From the NCBI RefSeq assembly GCF_022829365.1, contig NZ_JAKSYJ010000114.1, forward strand, positions 124,001-188,000: a DNA stretch of 64,000 nt, written 5' to 3'. Source of the stretch: Methylobacterium sp. J-077. Its GTDB lineage: Bacteria; Pseudomonadota; Alphaproteobacteria; Rhizobiales; Beijerinckiaceae. This document shows, in pieces, positions 20,138 through 28,343 of the stretch; the stretch's first letter is position 1, and each line of letters starts with the position of its first letter. The translations under genes and the position numbers were made by a program. The notes under the pieces are model-generated. The model did no database searches. It had not been told where the DNA came from and saw nothing but the letters and a program-made list of their open reading frames with translations.

Positions 20138-21520
20138 ATGGGCAACCCGCCACAGGCTTTGCGTCGCTTTCACCTGCGCGACATCGTCGAGGACCGGCGG
20201 ATCGTGCTGATGCTGGCGCTCGGATTCTCCTCCGGACTGCCGCTTTTGCTGGTGCTCGGGACCTTCACGCTCCGGCTCGCCTTCTCGGATATCGACGTGC
20301 GGGCGATCGGCCTGTTCAGCTACGTGGCGCTGCCGTACTCGCTGAAATTCCTGTGGGCGCCGGCGATCGACCGGCTGAACGTCCCGGTCCTGACCAATCG
20401 GCTCGGTCGGCGCCGGGCCTGGATGGTGACGACGCAAGGCGCCGTCGCCCTGTGCCTGATCCTGATGGCCTTCTCCGACCCGAAGACCAATCTGGCCCTG
20501 CTCGGCCTCGGCGCATTCCTGGTGGCGTTCTGTGCGGCCAGCCAGGACGTCGTGGTGGATGGTTGGCGGATTGACGCCGCCGGCAGCGATTTCCAGGGGA
20601 TCCTGGCGGCGACCTCGAACCTCGGCTACCGGCTCGGGCTGATCGCGGCCGGGGCCGGCGCCCTGTTCATCGCCGCGTCCGGGGGCTGGACGCTCGCCTA
20701 CCTGACCATGGCGGCCCTGATGCTGGTGGGCATGATCGCCGCCCTGCTGGCGCCGGCCTTCGACGCGCCGCCGCGGGTGCAGGCGGACGCCACCGGCCAT
20801 TCCCGGTTCTGGTCGATGCGCCGGGCGGTGCTGGAGCCGCTGATCGAGCTGCACGGCCGCTTCGGCGGCGCGCTATGGGGCATCCTGCTGCTGGTGGCGC
20901 TCTACCGCCTGCCGGACTTCCTCTCCGGCGTGATGGCGAGCCCGCTCTACCGCACGCTCGGCTTCGACCTGAAGGAGATCGCCACCGTCACGAAGCTCTA
21001 CGGCATCTGGGTCGGCATCGCCGGAGGCTTCGCCGGCGGCTGGGCGCTCGCGCGGCTGGGGCTGTTCCCGACCCTGCTGCTCGGCGCGTTCCTGGCCGCC
21101 GCCTCGCATCTCGCCTTCGCATGGCTCTCGGCCGGCGCCCCCGAGATCTGGCGCTTGACGGTGGCGATCTCGATCGAGAACTTCTGCGGCTCCTTCGCGG
21201 GCATCGTCCTCATCGCGTATATGTCCAGCCTCACCAGCACCGCCTATGCGGCGACGCAGTACGCGCTGTTCTCCTCGCTCTACGCCCTGCCGGGCAAGCT
21301 GATCGCCGGCTCCTCGGGCTTCGTGGTCGCGGCGATCGGCTACCCGGCCTTCTTCGTGATGACATCGCTGGTCGGGATCCCGGTGCTGATCCTGTGCCTC
21401 GCGGTCGGACGGCGCGGGCAGCGGCAGGACGAGGCCGCGGCGCGGGCGGCCGAGGCGGCGGGGAACCGCATCCCGGCGCCCGAGCTTCCTTCCACGGCGC
21501 GGGCCTCCGGCACCGCGTGA
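20138..21520 (+). CDS. ampG: AmpG-like MFS permease (muropeptide transporter family)
   Basis: A 460-residue MFS protein with about twelve hydrophobic segments. It shows AmpG-family features: GFSSGLPLLLVLGTF in the first helix, KFLWAPAIDR in loop 2-3, GRRRAWM, and SQDVVVDGWRID after helix 4. AmpG imports anhydromuropeptides released during wall turnover for recycling. The C-terminus ends in a charged Ala/Glu tail. It is divergent from the LOV kinase and is followed 25 bases later by the EcsC-family gene, so the two may be co-transcribed. Confidence 0.85.
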   Translation: MGNPPQALRRFHLRDIVEDRRIVLMLALGFSSGLPLLLVLGTFTLRLAFSDIDVRAIGLFSYVALPYSLKFLWAPAIDRLNVPVLTNRLGRRRAWMVTTQGAVALCLILMAFSDPKTNLALLGLGAFLVAFCAASQDVVVDGWRIDAAGSDFQGILAATSNLGYRLGLIAAGAGALFIAASGGWTLAYLTMAALMLVGMIAALLAPAFDAPPRVQADATGHSRFWSMRRAVLEPLIELHGRFGGALWGILLLVALYRLPDFLSGVMASPLYRTLGFDLKEIATVTKLYGIWVGIAGGFAGGWALARLGLFPTLLLGAFLAAASHLAFAWLSAGAPEIWRLTVAISIENFCGSFAGIVLIAYMSSLTSTAYAATQYALFSSLYALPGKLIAGSSGFVVAAIGYPAFFVMTSLVGIPVLILCLAVGRRGQRQDEAAARAAEAAGNRIPAPELPSTARASGTA

Positions 21521-21545
21521 CGCGACCAGATCCAGGGATTCCCGG

Positions 21546-22484
21546 ATGAGCACGACCGACCTCACCCGCGCCGACGCGACCGTGCCGGCGACGATTCCCG
21601 AGACGGCCCTGAGCGACGCCGATCTCGCCGCCCTGCGCCGGGCCGTGCAGGTGCTGGAGCGGCCGAGCCTGGCCGCCCGGCTGTCCTCGGCCGCCGGCGC
21701 CCCCCTCGACATCATCGGCCGCTCGCTGCCCGCCCCGGTCACCGAGGCGGTCGGCCGGTCCACCGAGGCGGCGATGCGCGGCGCCCTGCGGGTCGCCCTG
21801 GCGACGCTGCCGCGCACGAACGTGGTCCCCGCGGACGGCACCGCGATCGAGGCGGGCGTCGCCAAGACCGAGAGCCGGCTGACCCGGCTGCTCGGCTCGG
21901 GCGACACCAAGCACAAGGCGTTCGCCGCCCTGTCCGGCGCCATCGGCGGCGCGTTCGGGCTGGCGACCCTGGCCGTCGAGCTTCCGGTCTCGACCACATT
22001 GATGCTGCGCTCGATCGCCGAGATCGCCCGGGAGGAGGGCGAGGATCTGGAGACGCCGGAGGGTGCCCTCGCCTGCGTCCAGGTCTTCGCCCTGGGCGGC
22101 CGTACGGCGTCCGAGACCGAGGCAGGCTCGGCGCTGAACGAGAGCGGCTACTTCGCCGTCCGCGCGGCGCTCGCCAAGACCCTGTCCGAGGCGGCGCGCT
22201 ATGCCGGCAGCAAGACTCTCCTCGACCAGTCGGCACCGGCCCTGATCCGGTTCACCGCGCAGATCGCAGCCCGGTTCGGCCTCGTGGTCTCCCAGAAGGT
22301 TGCCGCCCAGGCGGTACCGGTGCTGGGTGCCTTCGGCGGCGCCGCGGTGAACACCGCCTTCATGAGCCACTTCCAGTCGACCGCCCGCGCGCATTTCACC
22401 GTGCGGCGGCTGGAGCGGAACTATGGTCCGGCCGTGGTGCGGGCAGCCTACGAGGTGGAGAAGGCGGCACTCGGGGTGGCCTGA
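21546..22484 (+). CDS. EcsC-family protein
   Basis: A 312-residue protein of the EcsC family, named after the third gene of a Bacillus ABC operon; biochemical function is unknown. The family core includes KHKAFAALSGAIGGAFGLATLAVELPVSTTLMLRSIAEIAREEGEDL, with a hydrophobic, glycine-rich segment, and a second such stretch at AAQAVPVLGAFGGAAVNTAFM. These are probably membrane-associated amphipathic hairpins. The C-terminus has FMSHFQSTARAHFTVRRLER, a conserved closing motif. It follows the AmpG-like gene by 25 bases. Confidence 0.85.
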   Translation: MSTTDLTRADATVPATIPETALSDADLAALRRAVQVLERPSLAARLSSAAGAPLDIIGRSLPAPVTEAVGRSTEAAMRGALRVALATLPRTNVVPADGTAIEAGVAKTESRLTRLLGSGDTKHKAFAALSGAIGGAFGLATLAVELPVSTTLMLRSIAEIAREEGEDLETPEGALACVQVFALGGRTASETEAGSALNESGYFAVRAALAKTLSEAARYAGSKTLLDQSAPALIRFTAQIAARFGLVVSQKVAAQAVPVLGAFGGAAVNTAFMSHFQSTARAHFTVRRLERNYGPAVVRAAYEVEKAALGVA

Positions 22485-22502
22485 GCGGTTTTTCCGCTTC
22501 AC

Positions 22503-22594
22503 CGTCATTGCGAGCGCAGCGAAGCGACCCAGAGATACGCCGAGTTCGGGGATCGCGCGCCACGCTGGGTTGCTTCGCTGCGCTCGCAATGACG
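22503..22594. repeat. Palindromic repeat with 23-base perfect arms
   Basis: The left arm at 22503-22525 (begins CGTCATTGCGAGCGCAGC) is the exact reverse complement of the right arm at 22572-22594, separated by 46 bases. A partial relative (TTGCTTCGCTGCGC) is at about 42840. It lies between the EcsC and MgtC genes and has no reading frame. It resembles the CGTCATTGCGAGCG element I know from many bacterial genomes. Confidence 0.85.
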
Positions 22595-22700
22595 GCGTGC
22601 GGTCAAATTCCGAACCCGCCTTGATCCGTCCTCCCGGCACCGCCAGAACCGGTCCGGGTGACTCGGAGCGACGGAGGCGATCCTGATCAGCAACGCCGAG

Positions 22701-23360
22701 ATGGTGACCCGTCTCGCCCTGGCGGCTCTGGCCGGCAGCGTGATCGGGCTGGAGCGGGAGCGGCTGCTCTGGGCGGCGGGCCTGCGGACGCACATGCTCG
22801 TCTGCGTCGGTTCCTGCCTGATCATGATCGTCTCGGCTTTCGGCTTCAGCGACGTGCTCGGCACCAAGAACGTCGTGCTCGATCCCTCGCGCATCGCCGC
22901 GCAGGTGGTGTCGGGAATCGGGTTCCTGGGGGCGGGCACGATCCTGCTGCGCGGCGAGGTGGTGAAGGGCCTCACCACCGCGGCGAGCCTCTGGGGCGTG
23001 GCGGCGATCGGGCTCGCGGTGGGCAGCGGGCTCTACGTGCCGGCGCTGGCGACCACCGCCCTCGTGGTCGGGATCCTGGCCGGGATCAAGCCGTTCGAGG
23101 AGCGCTGGCGCGCGCGGATGCGGTCCCAGACCCTGCGGATGACCGTCCGCAAGGGCACGATGTCGATCGACACCCTCCACGACGTCACCGGCGCGCGCGC
23201 CTCGCGGGTGCGCCAGTTCACCACCCGCCCGGCCGCCGACCCGGAACTCGACGCGGTCACCGTCACCTTCGTCCGGCTGTCGCGCACCAGCTTCGAGGTG
23301 ATCGCCGCCAAGCTGCGCGAGACCCCGGACGTGATCTCGGTCGACACGGTCGAGGGTTAG
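22701..23360 (+). CDS. MgtC/SapB-family membrane protein
   Basis: A 219-residue inner-membrane protein. The N-terminal half holds four hydrophobic segments with the family motifs AGSVIGLERE, GLRTHMLVCVGSCLIM and SGIGFLGAGTI; the C-terminal half is a soluble ACT-like domain. MgtC proteins are linked to Mg2+ stress survival and modulation of ATP synthase, but the exact activity is unsettled. ATG at 22701 has no ribosome site; GGAGGCG lies just before an in-frame CTG at 22683, which would add six residues (LISNAE) that match the usual MgtC N-terminus. The stop overlaps the end of the convergent ilvA. Confidence 0.88.
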   Translation: MVTRLALAALAGSVIGLERERLLWAAGLRTHMLVCVGSCLIMIVSAFGFSDVLGTKNVVLDPSRIAAQVVSGIGFLGAGTILLRGEVVKGLTTAASLWGVAAIGLAVGSGLYVPALATTALVVGILAGIKPFEERWRARMRSQTLRMTVRKGTMSIDTLHDVTGARASRVRQFTTRPAADPELDAVTVTFVRLSRTSFEVIAAKLRETPDVISVDTVEG

Positions 23361-24880
23361 GCAGCCGCCTCGCCGTCGAGGAACAGCCGGTAGGCCGGGT
23401 TCTCGGTCTCGTCGGTGGCCGGGTAGCCCAGCGCCTCGATCGCTGCGTCGAACCGGGCGCGCTCTTCCGGCGGCACCGCGATCCCGGCCAGCACCCGGCC
23501 ATAATCGGCGCCGTGGTTGCGGTAGTGGAACAGGGTGATGTCGAAGTTCGGGCCGAGCGCATCCAGGAACTTCATCAGCGCGCCCGGCCGCTCCGGGAAC
23601 TGGAAACGGAACAGCCGCTCGTGGGCCACGCCCACGGCCCGGCCGCCGACCATGTAGCGGACATGGACCTTGGCCATCTCGTTGTCGCTCATGTCGAGCA
23701 CCCGGTAGCCGCCCTCGCGCAGGTCGCCGATCAGCGCCTGCTTCTCGCGCTTGCCCCCGGCGACGTTGATGCCGACGAAGATCTGCGCCTCGGCGCCGGG
23801 CGCGTGGCGGTAGTTGAATTCGGTGATCGCGCGGGGCCCGAGCGCCCGGATGAAGGCCCGGTAGGCGCCGGGCTGCTCCGGGATGGTGACCCCGAGCAGC
23901 ACCTCGCGCTGCTCGCCGATCTCCGCCCGCTCGGCGATGTGGCGCAGCCGATCGAAGTTGAGATTCGCCCCCGAGGAGATCGCGATCAGGGTGCCGTCGC
24001 CGCCCTCGCGCTCGGCGTAGAGCTTGGCCCCGGCGAGGCTCAGCGCGCCCGACGGCTCGGACACCGCGCGCGTGTCGTCGAAGATGTCCTTGACCGCCGC
24101 GCACATGGCATCGGTGTCGACGGTGATGACCTCGTCGAGATGCTCGCGGCACAGCCGGAACGTCTCCTCGCCGGCTTGGCGCACGGCGACGCCGTCGGCG
24201 AACAGCCCGACCGAGGGGAGGCTGACCCGGGTGTCGGCGGCGAGCGCCGCGGCCATGCAGGCGGCGTCCTCCGGCTCGACCCCGATCACCTTGGTGCCCG
24301 GCCGCAGGTACTTCACGAAGGTCGCGATCCCGGCCGCGAGCCCGCCGCCGCCCACCGGCACGAAGATCGCCTCGATCGGGCCGGTATGCTGCTCCAGGAT
24401 CTCCTTGCCGATGGTCCCCTGGCCGGCGATCACCTCGGGATCGTCGAATGGGTGCAGGAAGGTCAGTCCCTGCTCGGCCTCTTGGATCCTCGCGTGGGCC
24501 AGGGCCTCGTCGAAGGCGTCGCCGTGCAGCACCACCTCGGCGCCGCGCGCCCGGCAGGCATCGACCTTGATCGACGGGGTGGTGCGCGGCATCACGATCA
24601 CCGCCCGCGCCCCGAGCTTGGCCGCGGCCAGGGCCACCCCCTGCGCATGGTTGCCCGCCGAGGCGCAGACCACGCCGCGGGCGATCTGGTCCGGGCTCAG
24701 GCCCGACATCTTGTTGTAGGCGCCGCGCAGCTTGAACGAGAAGACCGGCTGCAGGTCCTCGCGCTTCAAGAGCACGGGCCGACCGAGCCGCTGCGTCATC
24801 CGCGGCATCGGATCGAGCGGGCTCTCGATCGCCACGTCGTAGACGCGAGCGGTCAGGATCTTTCGGATGTAGTCGGTCAT
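23357..24880 (-). CDS. ilvA: Threonine ammonia-lyase, biosynthetic
   Basis: PLP-dependent threonine deaminase, 507 residues, makes 2-oxobutanoate in the first step of isoleucine synthesis. PLP lysine is Lys50 in FSFKLRGA, SAGNHAQGVA and the phosphate loop GGGGLAAG are intact. The C-terminal third carries two ACT-like regulatory domains (starting around VLLGVTIPEQPGAYR and VGVAHERLFRFQFPERPGAL), the architecture of the isoleucine-inhibited anabolic enzyme. ATG at 24880 opens MTDYIRKIL; the 33-residue in-frame extension is rejected for lack of homology. It converges on the MgtC gene. Confidence 0.96.
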   Translation of the reverse strand: MTDYIRKILTARVYDVAIESPLDPMPRMTQRLGRPVLLKREDLQPVFSFKLRGAYNKMSGLSPDQIARGVVCASAGNHAQGVALAAAKLGARAVIVMPRTTPSIKVDACRARGAEVVLHGDAFDEALAHARIQEAEQGLTFLHPFDDPEVIAGQGTIGKEILEQHTGPIEAIFVPVGGGGLAAGIATFVKYLRPGTKVIGVEPEDAACMAAALAADTRVSLPSVGLFADGVAVRQAGEETFRLCREHLDEVITVDTDAMCAAVKDIFDDTRAVSEPSGALSLAGAKLYAEREGGDGTLIAISSGANLNFDRLRHIAERAEIGEQREVLLGVTIPEQPGAYRAFIRALGPRAITEFNYRHAPGAEAQIFVGINVAGGKREKQALIGDLREGGYRVLDMSDNEMAKVHVRYMVGGRAVGVAHERLFRFQFPERPGALMKFLDALGPNFDITLFHYRNHGADYGRVLAGIAVPPEERARFDAAIEALGYPATDETENPAYRLFLDGEAAA

Positions 24881-24957
24881 TTTTTTGGGACTTGGGCGCG
24901 CGGCGCGGATGGGCCGAGATAGACCCTCGCGCCGCGAGATGCGAGCGTCGTGCCCGT

Positions 24958-25248
24958 TCAGGTCAGATGCCGCGCCCAATCCTGGCGGCCGTGCAGAACG
25001 CGGACGATCAGGATGCCGTCCGCCTGCTCGACATACGCGACGACATGGGCGCGGTAGGGATACAGCCGCACCGGCCGCACGAAATCATCCCGCAGGCGGG
25101 CCATCAGCGGGTTCTCGGCCAGCAGGGCGAACAGCGCCTTCAGCCCTGCATAGTACCGCTCGGCTTGGTCGCTGCCGAAGGCGGCGGCACCGGCCGCGTA
25201 GATATCGATGAGATCCCGGTCCGCCTGCCGCGTCGTCCGGATGGTCAC
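24958..25248 (-). CDS. parE: ParE/RelE-superfamily toxin
   Basis: A 96-residue type II toxin. It starts with TIRTTRQADRDLIDIY, typical of ParE, and has the conserved RPVRLYPYRAHVVAYVEQ block and an arginine-histidine end (ILIVRVLHGRQDWARHL). ParE toxins poison DNA gyrase; whether this one does is inferred from family. Its ATG overlaps the antitoxin stop by four bases, so it is coupled to parD. Confidence 0.92.
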   Translation of the reverse strand: MTIRTTRQADRDLIDIYAAGAAAFGSDQAERYYAGLKALFALLAENPLMARLRDDFVRPVRLYPYRAHVVAYVEQADGILIVRVLHGRQDWARHLT

Positions 25249-25496
25249 GGATTTCGGGTAACCCGCACGCGCTCCCGGGCCTCGGCCAGGACATCATCCA
25301 GCGACTGCTCACTGATGCCGCTGTCGAACCCTTCGGCAATCAGCGTCTGAAGCTGCGCAAGGCCGTCGCTCTTTTCCTGATCCCGGCGGATCAGATCGCG
25401 GACATAGGCGCTAGCGCTGCCAAAGCGCCCGGTCCCGGCCTGAGCCTCGACCCAGTCCTTCATCGCCTCAGGCAACGACACGTTCAGGGTTACCAT
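25245..25496 (-). CDS. parD: ParD-family antitoxin
   Basis: An 83-residue ribbon-helix-helix antitoxin of the CC2985 type. TLNVSLPEAMKDWVEAQ and SASAYVRDLIRRDQEK form the DNA-binding dimer, and the acidic C-terminal tail (ISEQSLDDVLAEARER) wraps the toxin. ATG at 25496 is chosen because the RHH begins immediately; an in-frame extension of 18 residues is rejected. The promoter region upstream includes an imperfect inverted repeat, GGCAAAG...TGCCAT (25525-25550), a candidate autorepression site. Confidence 0.92.
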   Translation of the reverse strand: MVTLNVSLPEAMKDWVEAQAGTGRFGSASAYVRDLIRRDQEKSDGLAQLQTLIAEGFDSGISEQSLDDVLAEARERVRVTRNP

Positions 25497-25648
25497 GCCG
25501 AACGGCCTCCATCGTCGCGCAGCATGGCAAAGATTTTCACCGGATGCCATGCCGACTCAGCTTGGCAGCCAGCGACACGTCGGACCGATCATTCTTGCAC
25601 GTGGGTCCTGCGCCTCATAAATTGATCCGCCGTCACGGATAGGTTTCG

Positions 25649-26218
25649 ATGCCGCTGGCCCGCCACCCCCTCACGGTCCCGGAAGCCGCCTTCGTCACCC
25701 AGTCCAGCGTGCGCGGGGTGAACGTCGAGATCGATGCCGGCATCGTCGCGGGGCGCGGTCAAACCACCCGCGAGATCGGCAGCGCGGATCTGCTCTACCT
25801 CGCCGCCGTGCGCGATCTGCGCGTCGATCTGGCCCCGGCCCTGCGGCAACGCTTGCGCGATGCGATCGCGGCAGCACATGAAGCGCGGGGGAACACCGCC
25901 CGGATCGGTCATCTCAGCGTCGCCCTTGATGCCGTGGAGGCCGAACTCGCCGATCGACTGCGGATCCTCGATCAGTTGCACCACGAGGCGATCGAGCGGA
26001 ACGCCGAGATCCTGGGCGGCGAGCCGGTTCTGCGCGGGACGCGGATCCCGGCCCGGCACATCGCCGACATGGTCCGGCAAGGCACCTCGCCGGAGACGCT
26101 GGCCGAGGAATTCGACTTGCCGCCCGATCAGGTCTCCGCTGCCATCCTCTTCGACCGCGTCAGCCCGCGCCAGGGCCGGCCGCCCCGAAAAGCGCGCCGC
26201 GTTGTACCTGCTCCTTGA
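25649..26218 (+). CDS. DUF433-domain antitoxin-like protein
   Basis: A 189-residue protein whose C-terminal part (about 118-167) matches the DUF433 helix-turn-helix domain: ILGGEPVLRGTRIPARHIADMV followed by PETLAEEFDLPPDQVSAA. The N-terminal half resembles a second small helical domain (LLYLAAVRDLRVDL). In other bacteria DUF433 genes pair with DUF5615 PIN-like genes as toxin-antitoxin modules. Here the next gene overlaps its end by 17 bases in another frame, supporting that pairing. It is divergent from parD, so two modules sit back to back. Confidence 0.85.
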   Translation: MPLARHPLTVPEAAFVTQSSVRGVNVEIDAGIVAGRGQTTREIGSADLLYLAAVRDLRVDLAPALRQRLRDAIAAAHEARGNTARIGHLSVALDAVEAELADRLRILDQLHHEAIERNAEILGGEPVLRGTRIPARHIADMVRQGTSPETLAEEFDLPPDQVSAAILFDRVSPRQGRPPRKARRVVPAP

Positions 26219-26567
26219 CGAGTGCTGCCCAAAATCCCTGGTCGGCATCGCGGACGGGTTGGGCCACACCGCGCAGCGCACCCTCGTCGTCGCCGAACTC
26301 GGCCGCCAGGCGACGGACGCGGCGATCTTCGCCTTCGCATGCGAGGCCCGCGCGGTCGTGGTTACGGTGAACGCCGGCGATTTTTTGGCCCTGGCCGCGC
26401 GGGTGCCGGATCATCCGGGGCCGATCCTGCTGCCCTCGTTGCCGCCGAGCGAGACCGGCCAGCTGTTCCGAAAGGTCCTCGGGGCGGCGGACGAGGCGCT
26501 GCGGAAGCCGGGTGGCGTGATCCGGATCGATCGCGCCGGCCGCCTTCACCGCCTCGGAGCGTCGTAG
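26202..26567 (+). CDS. DUF5615 PIN-like putative toxin
   Basis: A 121-residue protein of the DUF5615 PIN-like family. The N-terminal YLLLDECC supplies the first acidic pair, TDAAIFAFACEARAVVVT the central Asp and strand, and NAGDFLALA the C-terminal aspartate, in the order seen in Mut7-C/PIN nucleases. No ATG exists at the expected place; TTG at 26202 is the natural start, inside the upstream DUF433 gene, so translation is probably coupled by overlap. Nuclease activity is inferred from fold only. Codon use matches the surroundings. Confidence 0.78.
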   Translation: MYLLLDECCPKSLVGIADGLGHTAQRTLVVAELGRQATDAAIFAFACEARAVVVTVNAGDFLALAARVPDHPGPILLPSLPPSETGQLFRKVLGAADEALRKPGGVIRIDRAGRLHRLGAS

Positions 26568-26580
26568 AACCGGGGGCACC

Positions 26581-26928
26581 TCACCCCACCCGCTCCACCA
26601 ACGCCGCCACCCAGACCAGCAACGCCGCAACCTGCGCCATGAAGGTGCCGGCCGAGGCGAGGTCCTTCACGGTGCCGATCATCGGGTGGTGGCCCGGATG
26701 GACGTGGTCGCAGAGCTTTTCCACGGCGGTGTTGAGGAACTCGGCGGCCAGCATCAACAGCAGGCTCACCATCAGGGCGACCCGGACCCACAGGGTCGCG
26801 CCGAGGAAGAGCGCCACCGGCACGCCGAGCGCCAGCAGCACCAGCTCCTGCCGCACCGCCCGCTCCGTGCGGGCGCCGTGGCGCAGGCCGCGCCAGGAAT
26901 TGAGGAAGGCGAGGACGAGCGCGTTCAT
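26581..26928 (-). CDS. dgkA: Diacylglycerol kinase
   Basis: A 115-residue integral membrane kinase with three hydrophobic segments. It carries the DgkA pattern: NSWRGLRHGARTERAVRQEL at the N-terminus (Glu and Arg conserved), AAEFLNTAVEKLCDHV, and VKDLASAGTF. It phosphorylates diacylglycerol to phosphatidate to recycle lipid by-products; some members use undecaprenol. The start overlaps the upstream transporter stop by four bases. No odd residues are seen. Confidence 0.93.
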   Translation of the reverse strand: MNALVLAFLNSWRGLRHGARTERAVRQELVLLALGVPVALFLGATLWVRVALMVSLLLMLAAEFLNTAVEKLCDHVHPGHHPMIGTVKDLASAGTFMAQVAALLVWVAALVERVG

Positions 26929-27983
26929 CGGGCCATGCCCTCCGGCACAGACCGGCTGATCCATTTGGCGAGCAGCGGCCCGGTGAGCAGCACGACGAAG
27001 AGCCGCAACGTCTGCACGGCCAGCACGAAGGAGACATCCGCCTTCGAGCCGACCGCGATGATCGCCACGGAATCGAGGCCGCCCGGGCTGGTGGCCAGCA
27101 CCGCCGTGAGCAAATCGATCGGCAGCAGGAATGTCAGGCCCCAGCCCCAGGCGGCGCACAGGGCGATCACGCAGCAGGTCGCCGTCAGGATCCCGGGGAG
27201 CGCCGTCACGGTCAGCCGCAGGGTCTCGCGGGTGAAGCGCAGGCCGACATAGATGCCGATGCAGGCATAGGCGAGTTCGAGGATCGGCGCCGGCAGGGAC
27301 ATGCGCACCAGGCCGCTGGCATGGAGCAGGCTGCCGAGCACCATCGGGCCGACCTGCGCGCCGGCCGGCACCCGCAGGGCCAGGGCCGTGCCGGCACCGA
27401 CCACCGCGACCGCCAGCGTCGCCAGCAGCGAGAGCGGCCCGGTCGCCTCGGCCGCCCCGGCGGCGGCGCCCGGGACCGGTGTCTCCATCAGGAACCGGGC
27501 GGCGAGCGAGGCCGAGAACACCACGGCAGCGACTCGGACATATTGCATGAAGGCGACGAGCCGCGGATCCGCGCCGAAATCCTCCGCCATCGCCACCATG
27601 GCCGAGGCGCCACCCGGGGACGAACCCCAGGCCGCGGTCGTTCCGGGCAGAACCCGCAGCCGCGTCAGGACCCAGCCCACGAAGCCGCTCGCCGCCACGG
27701 TCACCAGCACGACCGCCACGATCAGCGGCCCGTCCTCGAACAGGGTCTGGGCGATCTGCCCGGTCACCGCGTGGGCCACCAGGCAGCCGATCATCGCCTG
27801 CGCGGCGTTGAAGGCGACGCGCGGCACGTGCAGACGCGAGCCGCCGACCCCGAAGGCGATCGCCGCGATCATCGGTCCGAGCAGCAGCGCCGCGGGGAAA
27901 CCCGCCTGCAGCAGGCCGTACGAGACGGCTGCCGACGCGACGGCGAGGGCGGCCCATAGGCCGATTGTGCGGGAGGAGGGCAA
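26925..27983 (-). CDS. AbrB-family membrane transporter-like protein
   Basis: A 352-residue polytopic protein of the AbrB (ammonia monooxygenase-named) family, with ten or so hydrophobic segments in two similar halves. Hallmarks are LLLGPMIAAIAFG, GTTAAWGSSPGGASAMVAMAEDFGAD in half one and ATSPGGLDSVAIIAVG in half two; the paired SPGG motifs mark the duplication. Despite old annotation it is not an ammonia monooxygenase. Substrate is unknown. It is coupled to dgkA downstream (ATGA overlap). This is not the Bacillus transition-state regulator AbrB. Confidence 0.88.
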   Translation of the reverse strand: MPSSRTIGLWAALAVASAAVSYGLLQAGFPAALLLGPMIAAIAFGVGGSRLHVPRVAFNAAQAMIGCLVAHAVTGQIAQTLFEDGPLIVAVVLVTVAASGFVGWVLTRLRVLPGTTAAWGSSPGGASAMVAMAEDFGADPRLVAFMQYVRVAAVVFSASLAARFLMETPVPGAAAGAAEATGPLSLLATLAVAVVGAGTALALRVPAGAQVGPMVLGSLLHASGLVRMSLPAPILELAYACIGIYVGLRFTRETLRLTVTALPGILTATCCVIALCAAWGWGLTFLLPIDLLTAVLATSPGGLDSVAIIAVGSKADVSFVLAVQTLRLFVVLLTGPLLAKWISRSVPEGMAR

Positions 27984-28343
27984 GGCGACCGGTGGGGATT
28001 CACCCGCACGGATTGCCGGGCGGAGGCCCGCTACACTGCAATCTGGGCCCTGTCACGGCAAAGATTTTTCGGAATGCCAATGTCAGAGCTGGCGAGCTTC
28101 GGTGTTCACGCAGGGTTGCGTGAACTCGGCCCTCGCAAGCTGAAGCATCTCGACCGCGTGCCGCCCGCCACCCGGCCGATCCCACCCACCCCCACATCCT
28201 GAGGTGCCCGCGTCAGCGGGCCTCGAAGGAGCCCTCCAGCCGGCCGCGCGATCCCTGGAGCGCTCCTTCGAGGCCTTCGCTGCGCTTCGGCACTTCAGGA
28301 TGAGGGGAGGGTGGGTTGGAGGGGCGTTTCCGCAGGGGCGTTT
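27984..28343. other. Intergenic region with inverted repeats
   Basis: No gene is supported. Near the left end, 28057-28080, is GGCAAAGATTTTTCGGAATGCCA, related to a site upstream of parD. GTTCACGCA / TGCGTGAAC (28104-28125) is a perfect hairpin with a four-base loop. The right half is the palindromic repeat B. Confidence 0.5.
28190..28312. repeat. Dispersed palindromic repeat, copy B
   Basis: Related to the copy at 18197-18318. It begins with ACATCCTGAGGTG and ends with CACTTCAGGATGAG, so the outer arms pair, with GCCTCGAAGGAGCCCTCCAG facing CTGGAGCGCTCCTTCGAGGC inside. Confidence 0.75.

Noticed and set aside
21231..24152. A 973-residue frame spanning EcsC, MgtC and ilvA on the minus strand.
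   Set aside because: It runs across three recognised genes and has low-complexity Arg/Gly/Pro content with no motifs.
25525..25550. A TGGCA...TTTGC arrangement like a sigma-54 promoter upstream of parD.
   Set aside because: The GG to GC spacing is far too wide for sigma-54.
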